64,000 nucleotides of DNA from assembly GCA_003712165.1 (NCBI GenBank), contig RHLH01000001.1, positions 2,267,575 to 2,331,574 on the forward strand, in the 5' to 3' direction. Positions 17,922-28,534 of this stretch are shown here, piece after piece. The stretch comes from Phycisphaera sp. (GTDB taxonomy: Bacteria; Planctomycetota; Phycisphaerae; Phycisphaerales; UBA1924). Made by a program: the position numbers and the translations under genes. The notes beneath the pieces were generated by a model. That model saw nothing but the letters and a program-made list of their open reading frames with translations, was not told the DNA's origin and searched no databases. The first letter of the stretch is position 1. The number at the start of each line of letters is the position of its first letter.

Positions 17922-18878
17922 ATGGCAACGCCCAGAGCACAGAACGCAGACCTGCCAGAGCCGCTCGCCGGTGCCGTGCGCGGGTTCGGGCAGTTCATCG
18001 CCATCGAGTGCGGGCTGCGCCAGAACAGCATCGAGGCGTACAAGCGCGACATCGACGAGCTCATGGCAGACCTCGCGTCGCAGGGTGTCACCGAGCCGGG
18101 CGAGATCAGGCCAAGCCATCTGAGCGCGCATATCAGATCGCTCTCGTCGGAGCGCAAGCTCGCCGGCTCGTCGGTCGTGCGTCACCTGGCGACGATCCGC
18201 GTGTTCTGCAGATGGCTCCACGCGATGGGACGGATCGAGGAGAACCCCGCCGCGGTGCTCGACCGCCCGACGAGTTGGAAGAAGCTTCCGGGAGTCATGA
18301 CGCCCGGTCAGATCCGCAGGCTGCTCGCGGCGCCCGGAGCGATGCTCGAAGCCAAGCCTGAAGCGAAGAGCTACGCGCTTCGTGACGCGGCGATCCTGGA
18401 ACTGATGTACTCAAGCGGCCTGCGCGCATCCGAGGTCGGTGCTGTCGAACTCAACGACATCATCGAAGAGGGGGGCGTCATCCGCATTACGGGCAAAGGC
18501 GACAAGCAGAGGCTCGTCCCCATGGGCACGCCCGCGGTGTCGGCGGTCCACCGCTATCTCGAGCGTGGCAGACCGGAGCTCGCGGACGCGGCGAGCACCC
18601 CACCGTCGAGGCTCTTTCTTTCGCGCACGGGCCGACCGCTTGAGCGCGTCGCGGTCTGGCAGATCGTCAAGAAGCACGCCGCCTCGGCGGGCCTGAAGGA
18701 CATCCACCCGCACACGCTCCGGCACACCTTCGCGACGCACCTGCTCTCGGGCGGCGCGGATCTGAGAGTCGTGCAGGATCTGCTCGGTCACGCGGACATC
18801 TCGACGACGCAGATCTACACACACGTGGACAGCGATCGGCTGCGGAGCGTGCATCAGCAGTTTCATCCACGGGGGTGA
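17922..18878 (+). CDS. xerD: Tyrosine recombinase XerD/XerC family
   Basis: Site-specific recombinase of 318 residues, probably for chromosome dimer resolution. The full catalytic set is visible: Arg in SSGLRASEVG, Lys in TGKGDKQRLVP, HTLRHTFATH (His and Arg), His in LLGHADISTTQIYTHV, and the nucleophilic Tyr in that same segment. The N-terminal SAM-like core-binding domain has NSIEAYKRDIDEL. XerD rather than XerC is a best guess. It is not next to phage genes, and no attachment site was seen, so a housekeeping role is likely. Confidence 0.9.
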   Translation: MATPRAQNADLPEPLAGAVRGFGQFIAIECGLRQNSIEAYKRDIDELMADLASQGVTEPGEIRPSHLSAHIRSLSSERKLAGSSVVRHLATIRVFCRWLHAMGRIEENPAAVLDRPTSWKKLPGVMTPGQIRRLLAAPGAMLEAKPEAKSYALRDAAILELMYSSGLRASEVGAVELNDIIEEGGVIRITGKGDKQRLVPMGTPAVSAVHRYLERGRPELADAASTPPSRLFLSRTGRPLERVAVWQIVKKHAASAGLKDIHPHTLRHTFATHLLSGGADLRVVQDLLGHADISTTQIYTHVDSDRLRSVHQQFHPRG

Positions 18879-18893
18879 AGCTACCCTCTAGTG

Positions 18894-19328
18894 ATGTCTG
18901 AAACTCAACGACACGTTCAACCCCGCATTGCCAGTTCGTTCAAGAGGCAGCGCATCATGGACACGCTCGGTGCTGAGCTTGTAGAGGCTGACGCGGGCGT
19001 CGTTTCAATACGCTTGCCATTCAACCGCAGTCACTCGCAGCAGGACGGCTACGTACACGCGGGCATCATCTCAACGATCGCTGATTCGGCGTGCGGCTAC
19101 GCGGCGCTGACATTGCTCCCCGAATCCAAGGAAGTGCTCTCGATCGAGTTCAAGATCAACCTGCTTGCACCCGCAAAGGGCGAGGCATTTGTTGCCAGAG
19201 CCGAGGTGGTCAGGCAGGGGCGAACGATCAGTGTCTGCCGAGCCGAAGTCGATGCCCGAGATGGAGGTACAGAGACGCTGATCGCGACGATGACCGCGAC
19301 AATCTTTGCTGTTGATAAGAAAGGCTGA
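18894..19328 (+). CDS. PaaI-like hotdog-fold thioesterase
   Basis: A 144-residue single hotdog-domain protein. The family signature is visible as GYVHAGIISTIADSACGYAA, with the substrate-contacting His-Ala-Gly and Asp. The second half, FKINLLAPAKGEAFVARAEV with VVRQGRTISVCRAEV, matches acyl-CoA thioesterases of the PaaI/YdiI group. The acyl substrate is not predictable. The start ATG 18894 is chosen over GTG 18891. It lies 15 nt after xerD. Confidence 0.88.
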   Translation: MSETQRHVQPRIASSFKRQRIMDTLGAELVEADAGVVSIRLPFNRSHSQQDGYVHAGIISTIADSACGYAALTLLPESKEVLSIEFKINLLAPAKGEAFVARAEVVRQGRTISVCRAEVDARDGGTETLIATMTATIFAVDKKG

Positions 19329-19335
19329 GCGGGAA

Positions 19336-20277
19336 TCAGATCGGCCGCTTGTACTCACCCGGGTCGTCCTGGTGCGAACCCGACAGGCTCGCGCGTCGGC
19401 GGGCGGGTGGCTCCGCGGCACGCTCGCGGTGGCTCGGCTCTGCGGCGGAAGCGGGTGCCCCTGCTGGCGCCGCAGGGGCGGCGAAGCTGTTGTTGACGGC
19501 TCCGATGTGCCGGTTCGTGGACAGGTTCTCGCGGGACTCAGCCATCGCGCGGTCGATCGCGTCCATCGGCGCCGCGGTGGTGTTCATCAGGATGCCTCGC
19601 TCGACACCAGAACCGAAGCGGATGCCGGCGACCATCGCGCCGGCCATCGCAGCGGCGGGAATCCCGACGAAGATCAGCAGCAGTTGGATCGTGTCCATCG
19701 TGCCCTCGCTTGCGGAGGTCATGCTCGAGTAGCCCGTGAATACGCCGCCGAAGGGCATCGACGCGAACACGTCCTGCCAGGGCAGGGCGAGCAGGCACAA
19801 GCCGATCCCCCACATGCACGCGGAGACAGCCTTGTCCACGCCCGGTACCGATGCGCCGCCCGCAACGATCGAGCCAAGCAGTGTGAATACCGAGAGCCCC
19901 ACCGCCGAGAACACGCCGATGACGACGGCTCCCTGGCTGAAGCGCTTCAGGACCACATCCATCGTTGTGTTCACGCGGTTCACGTCGGGGATGGACACCG
20001 CGGTCATCATCTCGACGGCTTCGTCAATTGTCGGCAGAGCGGGTGCGGCTTCCTGCGCATCTTCGCGCACACCGGCGGTCGCTGTGGGTGTCACGACGAC
20101 CGTGCGGTGGCTCGCCGGGCTCGGGTCCTCGAGCGTCTGATATCGGACGTCGGTGAAGTGGACAAAGCCGAACACGAACAACTGGATCAGGGCAGCAAGG
20201 AAGACGCCCGCTGCACACAGAAACACCCCACGCCTGAGGCGTGTAAGAGCCGACGCGATGTGGTTCTGGTTGCTCAT
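19336..20277 (-). CDS. Membrane protein of unknown function, four TM segments
   Basis: A 313-residue protein, family not recognised. ATG 20277 (MSNQNHIASALTRLRRG) is chosen because the frame further upstream reads as non-coding, and GAGGGG precedes it. Four hydrophobic segments are visible, at about residues 18-40, 118-142, 158-180 and 210-235. A periplasmic-looking Pro/Thr/Ala-rich loop lies between the first two. The last 75 residues are Ala/Pro/Arg-rich and probably disordered. It is convergent with the thioesterase and divergent from mqnC. Confidence 0.75.
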   Translation of the reverse strand: MSNQNHIASALTRLRRGVFLCAAGVFLAALIQLFVFGFVHFTDVRYQTLEDPSPASHRTVVVTPTATAGVREDAQEAAPALPTIDEAVEMMTAVSIPDVNRVNTTMDVVLKRFSQGAVVIGVFSAVGLSVFTLLGSIVAGGASVPGVDKAVSACMWGIGLCLLALPWQDVFASMPFGGVFTGYSSMTSASEGTMDTIQLLLIFVGIPAAAMAGAMVAGIRFGSGVERGILMNTTAAPMDAIDRAMAESRENLSTNRHIGAVNNSFAAPAAPAGAPASAAEPSHRERAAEPPARRRASLSGSHQDDPGEYKRPI

Positions 20278-20535
20278 ACCCCGGGTTCCCCTCTCATCAA
20301 CCCTCAAGCATCGGAAACGAATGCCCGGAGGTCTCCATCTGCTTGTCAGATCATGATTTACACCCATCCTCGGGGGCGATCTGATCGGCAAAGGCCGCGG
20401 GATCGGCAGAGCACGATGTCCGAGAATCCGGGGCCTGGAACTTGATTTGCTTTCAGCGGTTACTGAAAATAGAGAAGCCAGAATCAAGGCTCTGGCGAAC
20501 TATTGGTCGAGAAGGACAGGTCGAAAGGACTCGGT
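20278..20535. promoter_or_regulatory. Divergent promoter region with TTTCAG palindrome
   Basis: The 258-nt gap between a minus-strand membrane-protein gene and plus-strand mqnC must hold two promoters. TTTCAG (20451-20456) and CTGAAA (20463-20468) form a 6-6-6 inverted repeat within an AT-richer stretch (TTGATT near 20442, TGAAAAT near 20464) that may be the mqnC promoter and operator. Nothing else recognised. Confidence 0.35.
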
Positions 20536-22008
<1,473 letters not shown>

Positions 22009-22026
22009 ACCGCTAAGCTAATCGCT

Positions 22027-22746
22027 ATGAAGCAACAGCTCCGCCTCCTCGCAAGGGCATGGAAATACCGACGCAAGCTCGACCCGGCTGAGATCCGGTT
22101 TGTGCTGAATACGGTCAAGCCCGGCGACCGGGTGATCGATCTCGGGGCGCACAAGGGGGCGTACACGTACTGGCTCGCCAAGGCGGCCGGCGCCAAGGGC
22201 AAGGTCGTCGCCGTCGAACCTCAGAAGAACCTCGCCGACAAACTCGAAACGCTCATGGCTTCGCGGAAGAACGTGAGCGTGAAGTGGGCCGCGATCAGCG
22301 AGCACACAGGCAAGGGCACGCTCAGCCTGCGCCCGGACGGCTCGTCGCACGGCGCTTCGATCGCAGGGTTCTCAGACGGCAACGTGGGTGACACGGTCGA
22401 GGTCCCAACGATCACGCTCTCAGACCTCATGATCGAGCAGCGTCTGAACCGGGTCGATTTCATCAAGTGCGACGTCGAGGGGCACGAGGGCGAGGTGTTC
22501 AACGTGAGCCGGGATGTGCTCAAAGCGCACCGCCCCACCATCCTCCTTGAGTGCGAGAACAGACACGCCCAGGGCGACTTTGGCGGCGTCGACGGCCTGC
22601 TAAAGATCTTTGAGCCTCTGGGCTTCCGCGTCCGCTTCTTCTGCGGCGGCAACCTCTACCCGGTCAGCGAGTTCAAGCCCGAGATCCACCAGAACTACGG
22701 GCACGGCGAGTACTGCAACAACTTTGTTGTTGATTACGTGCGCTAG
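22027..22746 (+). CDS. FkbM-family methyltransferase
   Basis: A 239-residue SAM-dependent methyltransferase. Motif I is VIDLGAHKGAYTYWLAK, the acidic loop is VVAVEPQKNL, and VDFIKCDVEGHEGEV is the FkbM hallmark. Such enzymes O-methylate sugars or small metabolites; the acceptor here is unknown. It lies 18 nt behind mqnC, but there is no evident pathway link. No membrane segment. Confidence 0.9.
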   Translation: MKQQLRLLARAWKYRRKLDPAEIRFVLNTVKPGDRVIDLGAHKGAYTYWLAKAAGAKGKVVAVEPQKNLADKLETLMASRKNVSVKWAAISEHTGKGTLSLRPDGSSHGASIAGFSDGNVGDTVEVPTITLSDLMIEQRLNRVDFIKCDVEGHEGEVFNVSRDVLKAHRPTILLECENRHAQGDFGGVDGLLKIFEPLGFRVRFFCGGNLYPVSEFKPEIHQNYGHGEYCNNFVVDYVR

Positions 22747-22752
22747 CAGCGC

Positions 22753-23739
22753 TCATTCAGCGCTCAGTTCGTCGTACACCGTCCCGATCGCTCGACCCTT
22801 GATCTGCTCAAACTGCAACCCGTCCATAAAGGGCCAGGTCATCTGCTGGGCGTCTTCCTTGCTGGTGCCCTTGTCGATCTCCGCCTGCACGTTGTCGATC
22901 AACTGCTCGTGGTAGCTGCGCATGCTCTCAACTATGTCCTTGCCCCCGACAGGGCCGTGCCCCGGGATGACGGTAGTGTCGTCGTCGCAGAGTTCGAGGA
23001 TCTTGTTGAGCGAGTTGATCCAGCCCTTCGCGGTTACGCCCGCGGAGGGGTCGTAGAACGGGTGGGTGCCGTTGAACACGAGGTCGCCCGTGTGGAGGAT
23101 GTTCTCGCTCTTGAGCTGGATGACTAGATCGTTGTCTGTGTGACCAGCGCCGAAGTGATGGATATCGACGATGAGATCACCGATGGGGATCGTGTCGCCG
23201 TTGCCGAGGGTGCTCTCGGGGACAAAGTCGTCGGCGCTGAGCTGGCCCGCTCTCTCGGCGACCTGTTGCGACAGCTCGAGCACGCGTGGTTTGTCCTTGA
23301 GGTTCTGCACCGCCTGCCCGACCGAGGCCTCAGCGCCGGAGCGGTAGTTTCCGATCTGGTTCCGGATCTTCTCGAGCGCGTTCTTGTGCGCGTACGTCCT
23401 CCCCTTGCCGACGAAGGCGTTGTTGCCCCCGGTGTGGTCGCCGTGGTGGTGTGTGTTGACGAGCGAGACCGAGCCTCCTGCTGCGACGGCGTCTTCGTAG
23501 AGCACCGGACCCAGGTATGGGAACTTGGCGTCGATCATGAGGGACTCGCCCCCGCTTGCGATGATCATCGTGTTGCCGCCGAGTGCGATGTTGACCACGG
23601 CCTTGGTGTGCTCGGTCAGCGGGGTCCAGTCGAGGATCTCGTCGAGTCTGCGGGGCCTTCCTAGGGCGGCCGGCGAGAAGCAGGCCCCGAGAGCGAGAGC
23701 AGAGGTCGAGAGCACGAAGTTCCGGCGGGTCAGGTGCAT
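22753..23739 (-). CDS. Tat-exported metallo-beta-lactamase-fold hydrolase
   Basis: A 328-residue periplasmic MBL-fold enzyme. ATG 23739 is preceded by GGGAGG and opens a twin-arginine signal (LTRRNFVLSTSALALGACF). Zinc motif THHHGDHTGGNNAF is complete; further ligands are GAGHTDNDLV, HTGDLVF and IPGHGPVGG. This is the layout of the quinoprotein-relay/SoxH-like and cyclase-like MBL group. Substrate unknown. A Cys follows the signal h-region, so lipoprotein processing is conceivable. It is convergent with the FkbM gene. Confidence 0.88.
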   Translation of the reverse strand: MHLTRRNFVLSTSALALGACFSPAALGRPRRLDEILDWTPLTEHTKAVVNIALGGNTMIIASGGESLMIDAKFPYLGPVLYEDAVAAGGSVSLVNTHHHGDHTGGNNAFVGKGRTYAHKNALEKIRNQIGNYRSGAEASVGQAVQNLKDKPRVLELSQQVAERAGQLSADDFVPESTLGNGDTIPIGDLIVDIHHFGAGHTDNDLVIQLKSENILHTGDLVFNGTHPFYDPSAGVTAKGWINSLNKILELCDDDTTVIPGHGPVGGKDIVESMRSYHEQLIDNVQAEIDKGTSKEDAQQMTWPFMDGLQFEQIKGRAIGTVYDELSAE

Positions 23740-23861
23740 GGCTTTGGCCTCCCGTGAAGGGTCATGTGGCGTAACACGCGTCGGATCCAAGCCTACCATG
23801 CGTGGCGCCGGGAAGGCCGGCGAATACCCCGATACCCATTAGCGACCAGGCAGGAGCGAAG

Positions 23862-24425
23862 ATGCGGGCCAACGAACTCAAACCGGGCATGGCTGTCAAC
23901 ATGGACGGCAAGCTCTACGTGTGTGTGAAGACCGAGCACGTCAAGCCCGGCAAGGGGCCCGCGTACGTGCAGGCCAAGCTCCGGGGCGTAGATGGCTCGG
24001 GCATCGCCGAGCGCCGGTTCAACTCTGACGCCAGCATCGACGGCGCGACGCTCGACCGCCGAGAGATGGAGTATCTCTACTCCGACGGCTCCGGCGCGAC
24101 CTTCATGGACACTTCCGACTTTGAGCAGCACATCATCCCCGAGGATGTCCTGGGCGACACGCTGCTCTACGTCAGGCCCAACGCCAACTGCACCATCCTC
24201 TTCCACGAAGAGAAGCCCGTCTCGCTCGAACTCCCCTCGGCGGTCGATCTCGAGATCACCGACACGCCCCCGGGGATCAAGGGCGCAACCGTGACCAACC
24301 AGCTCAAGGAAGCCACGCTTGAGACCGGGCTCAAAACAAAGGTCCCCCCGTTCATCGTGACTGGTGAGACCGTTCGCGTGAGCACCGAAGACGGCTCGTA
24401 CCTCTCGCGCGTCAAGACCGATTGA
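23862..24425 (+). CDS. efp: Translation elongation factor P
   Basis: EF-P relieves ribosome stalling at polyproline stretches. The 187-residue length is standard. The N-terminal KOW-like domain has KPGMAVNMDGKLY, with the tip loop HVKPGKGPAYVQ carrying Lys31, the position that other bacteria modify. The OB domains continue with LEITDTPPGIKGAT and the C-terminal signature GLKTKVPPFIVTGETVRV. ATG 23862 follows AGGAG. The modification genes (epmA/epmB) are not in this window. Confidence 0.95.
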   Translation: MRANELKPGMAVNMDGKLYVCVKTEHVKPGKGPAYVQAKLRGVDGSGIAERRFNSDASIDGATLDRREMEYLYSDGSGATFMDTSDFEQHIIPEDVLGDTLLYVRPNANCTILFHEEKPVSLELPSAVDLEITDTPPGIKGATVTNQLKEATLETGLKTKVPPFIVTGETVRVSTEDGSYLSRVKTD

Positions 24426-24431
24426 TCTGAA

Positions 24432-24989
24432 TTGGAAGGCCTCCGATCGATTGTGCTTATGGGCCTGCGAGGCTCCGGGAAAAGCACGGTCGGTCTGCGC
24501 CTGATCGAGAAGCTCCCGCGCTTTGCGTACCAGGATCTCGACGACGCCGTGCTCGGTGATGCCGAGCAGAGCACGATCTCACAGATCGTTGAGGACGAGG
24601 GCTGGGACGGGTTCCGTTTCCGAGAGTACGAGCAGCTTCAGATCTGGCTGTGGAGCCTGCACCACCTGCCAGAGCGCCGAATGGTGCTCTCGCTGGGGGG
24701 TGGTGTCCCGACGTACGAAAAGTCGCTCGCCTTGCTCCAATCCGCGGAACTCCACGGCATGATCAGGCTGGTCTATCTGCGCGCGACTCCTGCGACACTC
24801 ACTAAGCGCATGGAATCGAGCGTCGACAGACCCAGCCTGACCGGTGATGATCCTGTCGCGGAGATTCAGAAGGTCTTCGACGACCGCGACGAGCTGTACC
24901 GATCGATCGCGGATGTCGTCATCGATGTCGACGAGCAGTCGATCGACGAAACGGCTGACGCTGTCATCGCTTCTTTAGAGCAGCTTTGA
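24432..24989 (+). CDS. aroK: Shikimate kinase
   Basis: Phosphorylates shikimate in chorismate biosynthesis. The 185-residue protein has Walker A GLRGSGKST, the shikimate-binding QDLDDAV, FRFREYEQ, and the LGGGVP loop. A lid-like region with RPSLTGDDP follows. The start is an unusual TTG at 24432, six nt after efp, and no ATG in frame precedes the P-loop. It converges on trpF with a 15-nt overlap of their 3' ends, so two aromatic-pathway genes meet tail to tail. Confidence 0.85.
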   Translation: MEGLRSIVLMGLRGSGKSTVGLRLIEKLPRFAYQDLDDAVLGDAEQSTISQIVEDEGWDGFRFREYEQLQIWLWSLHHLPERRMVLSLGGGVPTYEKSLALLQSAELHGMIRLVYLRATPATLTKRMESSVDRPSLTGDDPVAEIQKVFDDRDELYRSIADVVIDVDEQSIDETADAVIASLEQL

Positions 24990-25613
24990 GTCCGCCGTCT
25001 GGACCGCTTGACAGAACGCTCTGATCTTGCCCAGGTCCTTCACGCCCCGCTCGGACTCGACGCCGCTGGAGACATCGACCGCGAAAGGGCGGGCCTTCTC
25101 GATGGCTTCGCCAACGTTCGACGGATCGAGCCCGCCTGCGAGAATGATGGGTGTCGTAATGCCCTCGGCTGCCTCGGCGAGCAGTGACCAGTCGAACGCG
25201 ACCCCCTCGCCCCCGTCTGATCCATCAACGAGGATTGCGCTGACCTCGTCGATCGCGTCGTAGTGCTTAAGCCTGCCGGCAATGGTCTCCGGATCGAACT
25301 TCACCGCTTTGATGAGTTCGGGGCCGAGTTCTTTGACCAGTCTGTCCTGCTCGTTGCCGTGCAGTTGGGTGAGCATGGTCGGGCACTGCTGCTCGATCTC
25401 TGCAAACTCGTCGAGCGACGGGTTCACATAAAGCCCCACCGTCGTGACCATCGGGGGCAGCTCGCACGCCATTCTCCACGCCTCGCGTGGGTGGATGTTC
25501 CGGGGTGACTTCTCGACAAACACAAACCCGACCGCGTCGGCGCCCGCCCCGGCAGCAGCGTGCATGGCTTCGCGGGTCGTGATGCCGCAGATCTTGATGC
25601 GTGTGCGTCCCAT
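24975..25613 (-). CDS. trpF: Phosphoribosylanthranilate isomerase
   Basis: Third step of tryptophan biosynthesis, a TIM-barrel enzyme of 212 residues. The catalytic Cys lies in IKICGITTREAM and the catalytic Asp in ILVDGSDGGEGVAFDW; the phosphate-binding loops are IILAGGLDPSNV and AVDVSSGVESERGVKD. It is a stand-alone enzyme, not fused to trpC. Its 3' end overlaps the aroK 3' end. The gene upstream on the same strand is the rhomboid protease, 9 nt away. Confidence 0.95.
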   Translation of the reverse strand: MGRTRIKICGITTREAMHAAAGAGADAVGFVFVEKSPRNIHPREAWRMACELPPMVTTVGLYVNPSLDEFAEIEQQCPTMLTQLHGNEQDRLVKELGPELIKAVKFDPETIAGRLKHYDAIDEVSAILVDGSDGGEGVAFDWSLLAEAAEGITTPIILAGGLDPSNVGEAIEKARPFAVDVSSGVESERGVKDLGKIRAFCQAVQTADSKLL

Positions 25614-25622
25614 GCCCGAATC

Positions 25623-26768
25623 CTAACCGACCTCACGCATCAGATCGTCGGCGAGCGAACGCTCTTCACCGGTGAGCCTCGGGATCACCTTCTCAAGCAG
25701 CGGTTTGGCTTCCTCTGGCCTGCCGAGGTTCTTGACGAGCATGAGCGAAGCCATCAGCAGCGAGGTCGGCGTCTCACGATCTGAAGGAAACGCTCTTGCA
25801 AACGCCTGGTACGCGCGGACAGCAGTCGCGCGGTCGTTGCTCCGGACAAGATGCTCGGCGAGCTTGAGCTGCAAATCTCGACTGAGGGATGTCCCCGATT
25901 CCTCGGTGCCGAACTCGTCCACGAAGACGCGGTACTTATCCGCCGCATCGTCGAGCTTGTCTGACGAGACGAGTTCACCGATCGCCATGCGTCCCTCGTT
26001 GATCGCTCTCTGCCGAGGCGACTCGGGCGCCGAAACTCCGACCTGCTTCTTGACGCTCTGCTCGTGGATGCGCGCCGCGGAAGCAAAGTCGGCGCGGCGT
26101 TTCTTCTGCTTGAGCACGGAGAACAAATCGTAGGGCTCGCGCTGGAGGACCTTGGTCCAGAGCAGCACCAGCGCGATGGTGATCCCGAAGAAGTAGCCGC
26201 CCAGGTGAGCCGCGTGAGCGACGCCCGTGTTGTTGCTGAAGCTGTTGGCGAAGAGGTCGATGCAGATGTTGAGCCCTATGAACCACCACGCGGGGACCGC
26301 GACCCTGCCGATGATGACGAAAATCACAAAGCAGATGATCCGCGTTTTGGGGAAGAGCACGAGGTACGCGCCCGTAACCCCCGCTATCGCGCCGGAGGCC
26401 CCCACAGCGGGGTTGGCGCTAAAGGCGATGTGCGCCAGTCCAGAGGCGATCGCCGCGACAAAGTAGAGCAACCCGAAACCCACGTGGCCCATCTTGTCTT
26501 CGACGTTCGGCCCGAGAGCCGCGAGGACAATCATGTTCCCGATGATGTGCATCCAGCCGCCGTGGAGGAACGCGCTCGAGATGAGCTGATACCAGACAAA
26601 GCCATCGTTTACGACCGCAAACTGGCCGTAGACCTCCCGGATGCCGTAAATCCCAGTTCGTTCGAGCATGATCATCCCAAGAAAGATGATCGTGTTCACT
26701 GCGATCAGGGTGTGGACCAGGATCGGGCGTTTGGTCCTGGGTCTGTCGGTCGTAAGCGGGATGAACAA
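25623..26768 (-). CDS. Rhomboid-family intramembrane serine protease with TPR-like tail
   Basis: A 381-residue membrane protein. The serine motif GASGAIAGVTGAYLVLF and the helix with HAAHLGGYFFG carry the catalytic Ser/His pair; GGWMHIIGNM is the conserved loop of TM2. About six TM segments span residues 15-215. The cytoplasmic C-terminal 170 residues look helical and TPR-like. The start is assigned to TTG 26768 (MFIPLTTDRP), preceded by CGGAGAG, since the frame above it is non-coding. It is divergent from citrate synthase. Confidence 0.85.
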   Translation of the reverse strand: MFIPLTTDRPRTKRPILVHTLIAVNTIIFLGMIMLERTGIYGIREVYGQFAVVNDGFVWYQLISSAFLHGGWMHIIGNMIVLAALGPNVEDKMGHVGFGLLYFVAAIASGLAHIAFSANPAVGASGAIAGVTGAYLVLFPKTRIICFVIFVIIGRVAVPAWWFIGLNICIDLFANSFSNNTGVAHAAHLGGYFFGITIALVLLWTKVLQREPYDLFSVLKQKKRRADFASAARIHEQSVKKQVGVSAPESPRQRAINEGRMAIGELVSSDKLDDAADKYRVFVDEFGTEESGTSLSRDLQLKLAEHLVRSNDRATAVRAYQAFARAFPSDRETPTSLLMASLMLVKNLGRPEEAKPLLEKVIPRLTGEERSLADDLMREVG

Positions 26769-26946
26769 GAGGGCTCTCCGTTGGGCACTCTGGGGCCCGC
26801 GTCCGCGTCTATTCCGGGGAGTCTTCGCGTCTGCCTGATCTTTGGCGACTGGGGTTCTATATTTACTCTCCGCCGGCGGGCAAAGCTCTATGCAGAGCCC
26901 TCCGATACCCGAACAAGCCGCGGCCAACCGCGAGAAGGATCGAAAT

Positions 26947-28077
26947 ATGAGCACCTTTGCCAAGGGCCTTGAAGGCGTCATCGCAGCCGAGACCAACATG
27001 TCCTGGATCGACGGCGTCAACGGCGTCCTCGAATACGTGGGCATCAACATCGACGCCCTCGCCCAGAACTCGACCTTCGAGGAAACCGTCTATCTCCTCT
27101 GGAATAAGAAGCTCCCGACTCGCGCTGAGCTCGACGCGTTCACCAAGGAACTCCGCGACCACTACACGATCCCGAGTGAGATCAAAGACCGCATCAAGGC
27201 GATCCCAGGGACCGCAGAGCCCATGCACGTGCTCCGCACACTGATTTCCGAGCTCGCGTTCCATGACAGCAACCCGAACGACAACGATGTCGAGAGCGCC
27301 CGCAAGAAGGCAATCAACATCCTCGGTCAGGCACCGGCGCTCGTCGCTGCATACGACCGGGCCCGCCGGGGGCTGGACATGGTCGAGCCCGACACCGAGC
27401 TCAGCTTCAGCCAGAACTTCCTCTACATGCTCAACGGTGAGAAGCCGACCGACACGATGGCTCGCGCGTTCGACATCTGCATGATCACCCACGCGGACCA
27501 CGGCCTGAACAACTCGACCTTCGCTTCACGCGTGGTCATATCCACGCTGAGCGATGTTTATTCCGCGCTGACCGCTGCGGTTGGTTCACTCCGGGGTCCT
27601 CTGCACGGCGGAGCCAACGAGGGCGTCATGAAGATGCTCAACGAGATCGATTCGATCGATGCCGTCGAGGATTACGTGATGACCAAGCTCAAGAACAAGG
27701 ACCGGATCATGGGCTTTGGACACCGTGTCTACAAGGCCAAGGATCCGAGGGCGAATGAGCTGCAGAAGCTCGCCGAGCAGCTCGCCAAGGACACCGGAAA
27801 CGAGGCTCTCTACGAGAAGTCGAACAAGATCGAGGAGATCATGGCCCGCGAGGTCGGCGCCAAGGGCATCTACCCGAACGTCGACTTCTACAGCGCCACC
27901 ACGTACCACTGCATCGGGCTCAAGCTCGACCTCTTCACCCCCATGTTCGCGATGAGCCGACTGGGCGGCTGGTCGGGCCACGTGATCGAGCAGCTGGGTG
28001 ACAACCGCCTTTTCCGTCCGAAGGCTGAGTTCGTGGGCGAGCACAACGTGCCCTATGTCCAGATCGACGATAGGTAA
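26947..28077 (+). CDS. gltA: Citrate synthase
   Basis: Condenses acetyl-CoA and oxaloacetate at entry to the TCA cycle. The 376-residue size fits the short dimeric type. Active-site residues are in place: His in LRGPLHGGANEGVMKML, His in MGFGHRVYKAKDPR, and Asp in YPNVDFYSATTY. ATG 26947 follows GAAGGATCG. A clear terminator follows. 2-methylcitrate synthase cannot be fully excluded, since the subfamilies share these residues, but no propionate genes are nearby. Confidence 0.93.
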   Translation: MSTFAKGLEGVIAAETNMSWIDGVNGVLEYVGINIDALAQNSTFEETVYLLWNKKLPTRAELDAFTKELRDHYTIPSEIKDRIKAIPGTAEPMHVLRTLISELAFHDSNPNDNDVESARKKAINILGQAPALVAAYDRARRGLDMVEPDTELSFSQNFLYMLNGEKPTDTMARAFDICMITHADHGLNNSTFASRVVISTLSDVYSALTAAVGSLRGPLHGGANEGVMKMLNEIDSIDAVEDYVMTKLKNKDRIMGFGHRVYKAKDPRANELQKLAEQLAKDTGNEALYEKSNKIEEIMAREVGAKGIYPNVDFYSATTYHCIGLKLDLFTPMFAMSRLGGWSGHVIEQLGDNRLFRPKAEFVGEHNVPYVQIDDR

Positions 28078-28107
28078 TTAGTCACGACGACAACCTGAAC
28101 TCAACGG

Positions 28108-28134
28108 GCCCCTCGCGAAAGCGAGGGGCATTTC
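28108..28134. terminator. Shared intrinsic terminator, citrate synthase and lipoprotein
   Basis: Nine-bp stem GCCCCTCGC / GCGAGGGGC with a GAAA loop, followed by ATTTCATT on the + strand. It lies between convergent gene ends and could serve both strands. Confidence 0.8.
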
Positions 28135-28135
28135 A

Positions 28136-28534
28136 TTAGAGCCCAAGCAGCACGAGCATCTCATCGAGCAATATGCGAGCGCTGTCTTCGTCGCCCATGG
28201 GTCTGACGGAGATCTTCAGCCGCACGCGCCTGCCGTCGGGCGTGGCTCGCACGACTACCTTCTCGAAGACGGCGCTGCCCGACTGACGTGCCTCAAGCGT
28301 TGCGCGCTGCTCGGACTCTGCCCGATCGGTGACGGTGTAGCCCATCCGCGTGAGCGCCGACTCTGCAGCCGCGGCGACATCGCCCGCTCGATACCCCTCG
28401 GGGAGCTTGGCCTCGAGCGTGCCGAACGACCAGTTGGCGCGGATGTCGTGGTAGCCCTGTGTCGCGGTTGTGCGCACACAGCCGGTCACTGTGAGTGCAA
28501 TCACGATCAGCGGGATGGTCAGTCGCCTAGCCAT
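28136..28534 (-). CDS. Small lipoprotein, DUF3568-like
   Basis: A 132-residue exported lipoprotein: the signal peptide ends in the lipobox LTVTGC, Cys19. The mature part has alternating strands and one helix (AAAAESALTRMGYTV), resembling DUF3568-type small lipoproteins, a family I recall and could not search. Function unknown. It overlaps the upstream NYN gene by 16 nt, so the two are probably co-transcribed. Confidence 0.82.
   Translation of the reverse strand: MARRLTIPLIVIALTVTGCVRTTATQGYHDIRANWSFGTLEAKLPEGYRAGDVAAAAESALTRMGYTVTDRAESEQRATLEARQSGSAVFEKVVVRATPDGRRVRLKISVRPMGDEDSARILLDEMLVLLGL

Noticed and set aside
17922..18878. Xer recombinase as integrase of a mobile element
   Set aside because: No phage or plasmid genes, direct repeats or attachment site lie nearby, and the protein has the housekeeping XerC/D length and motifs.
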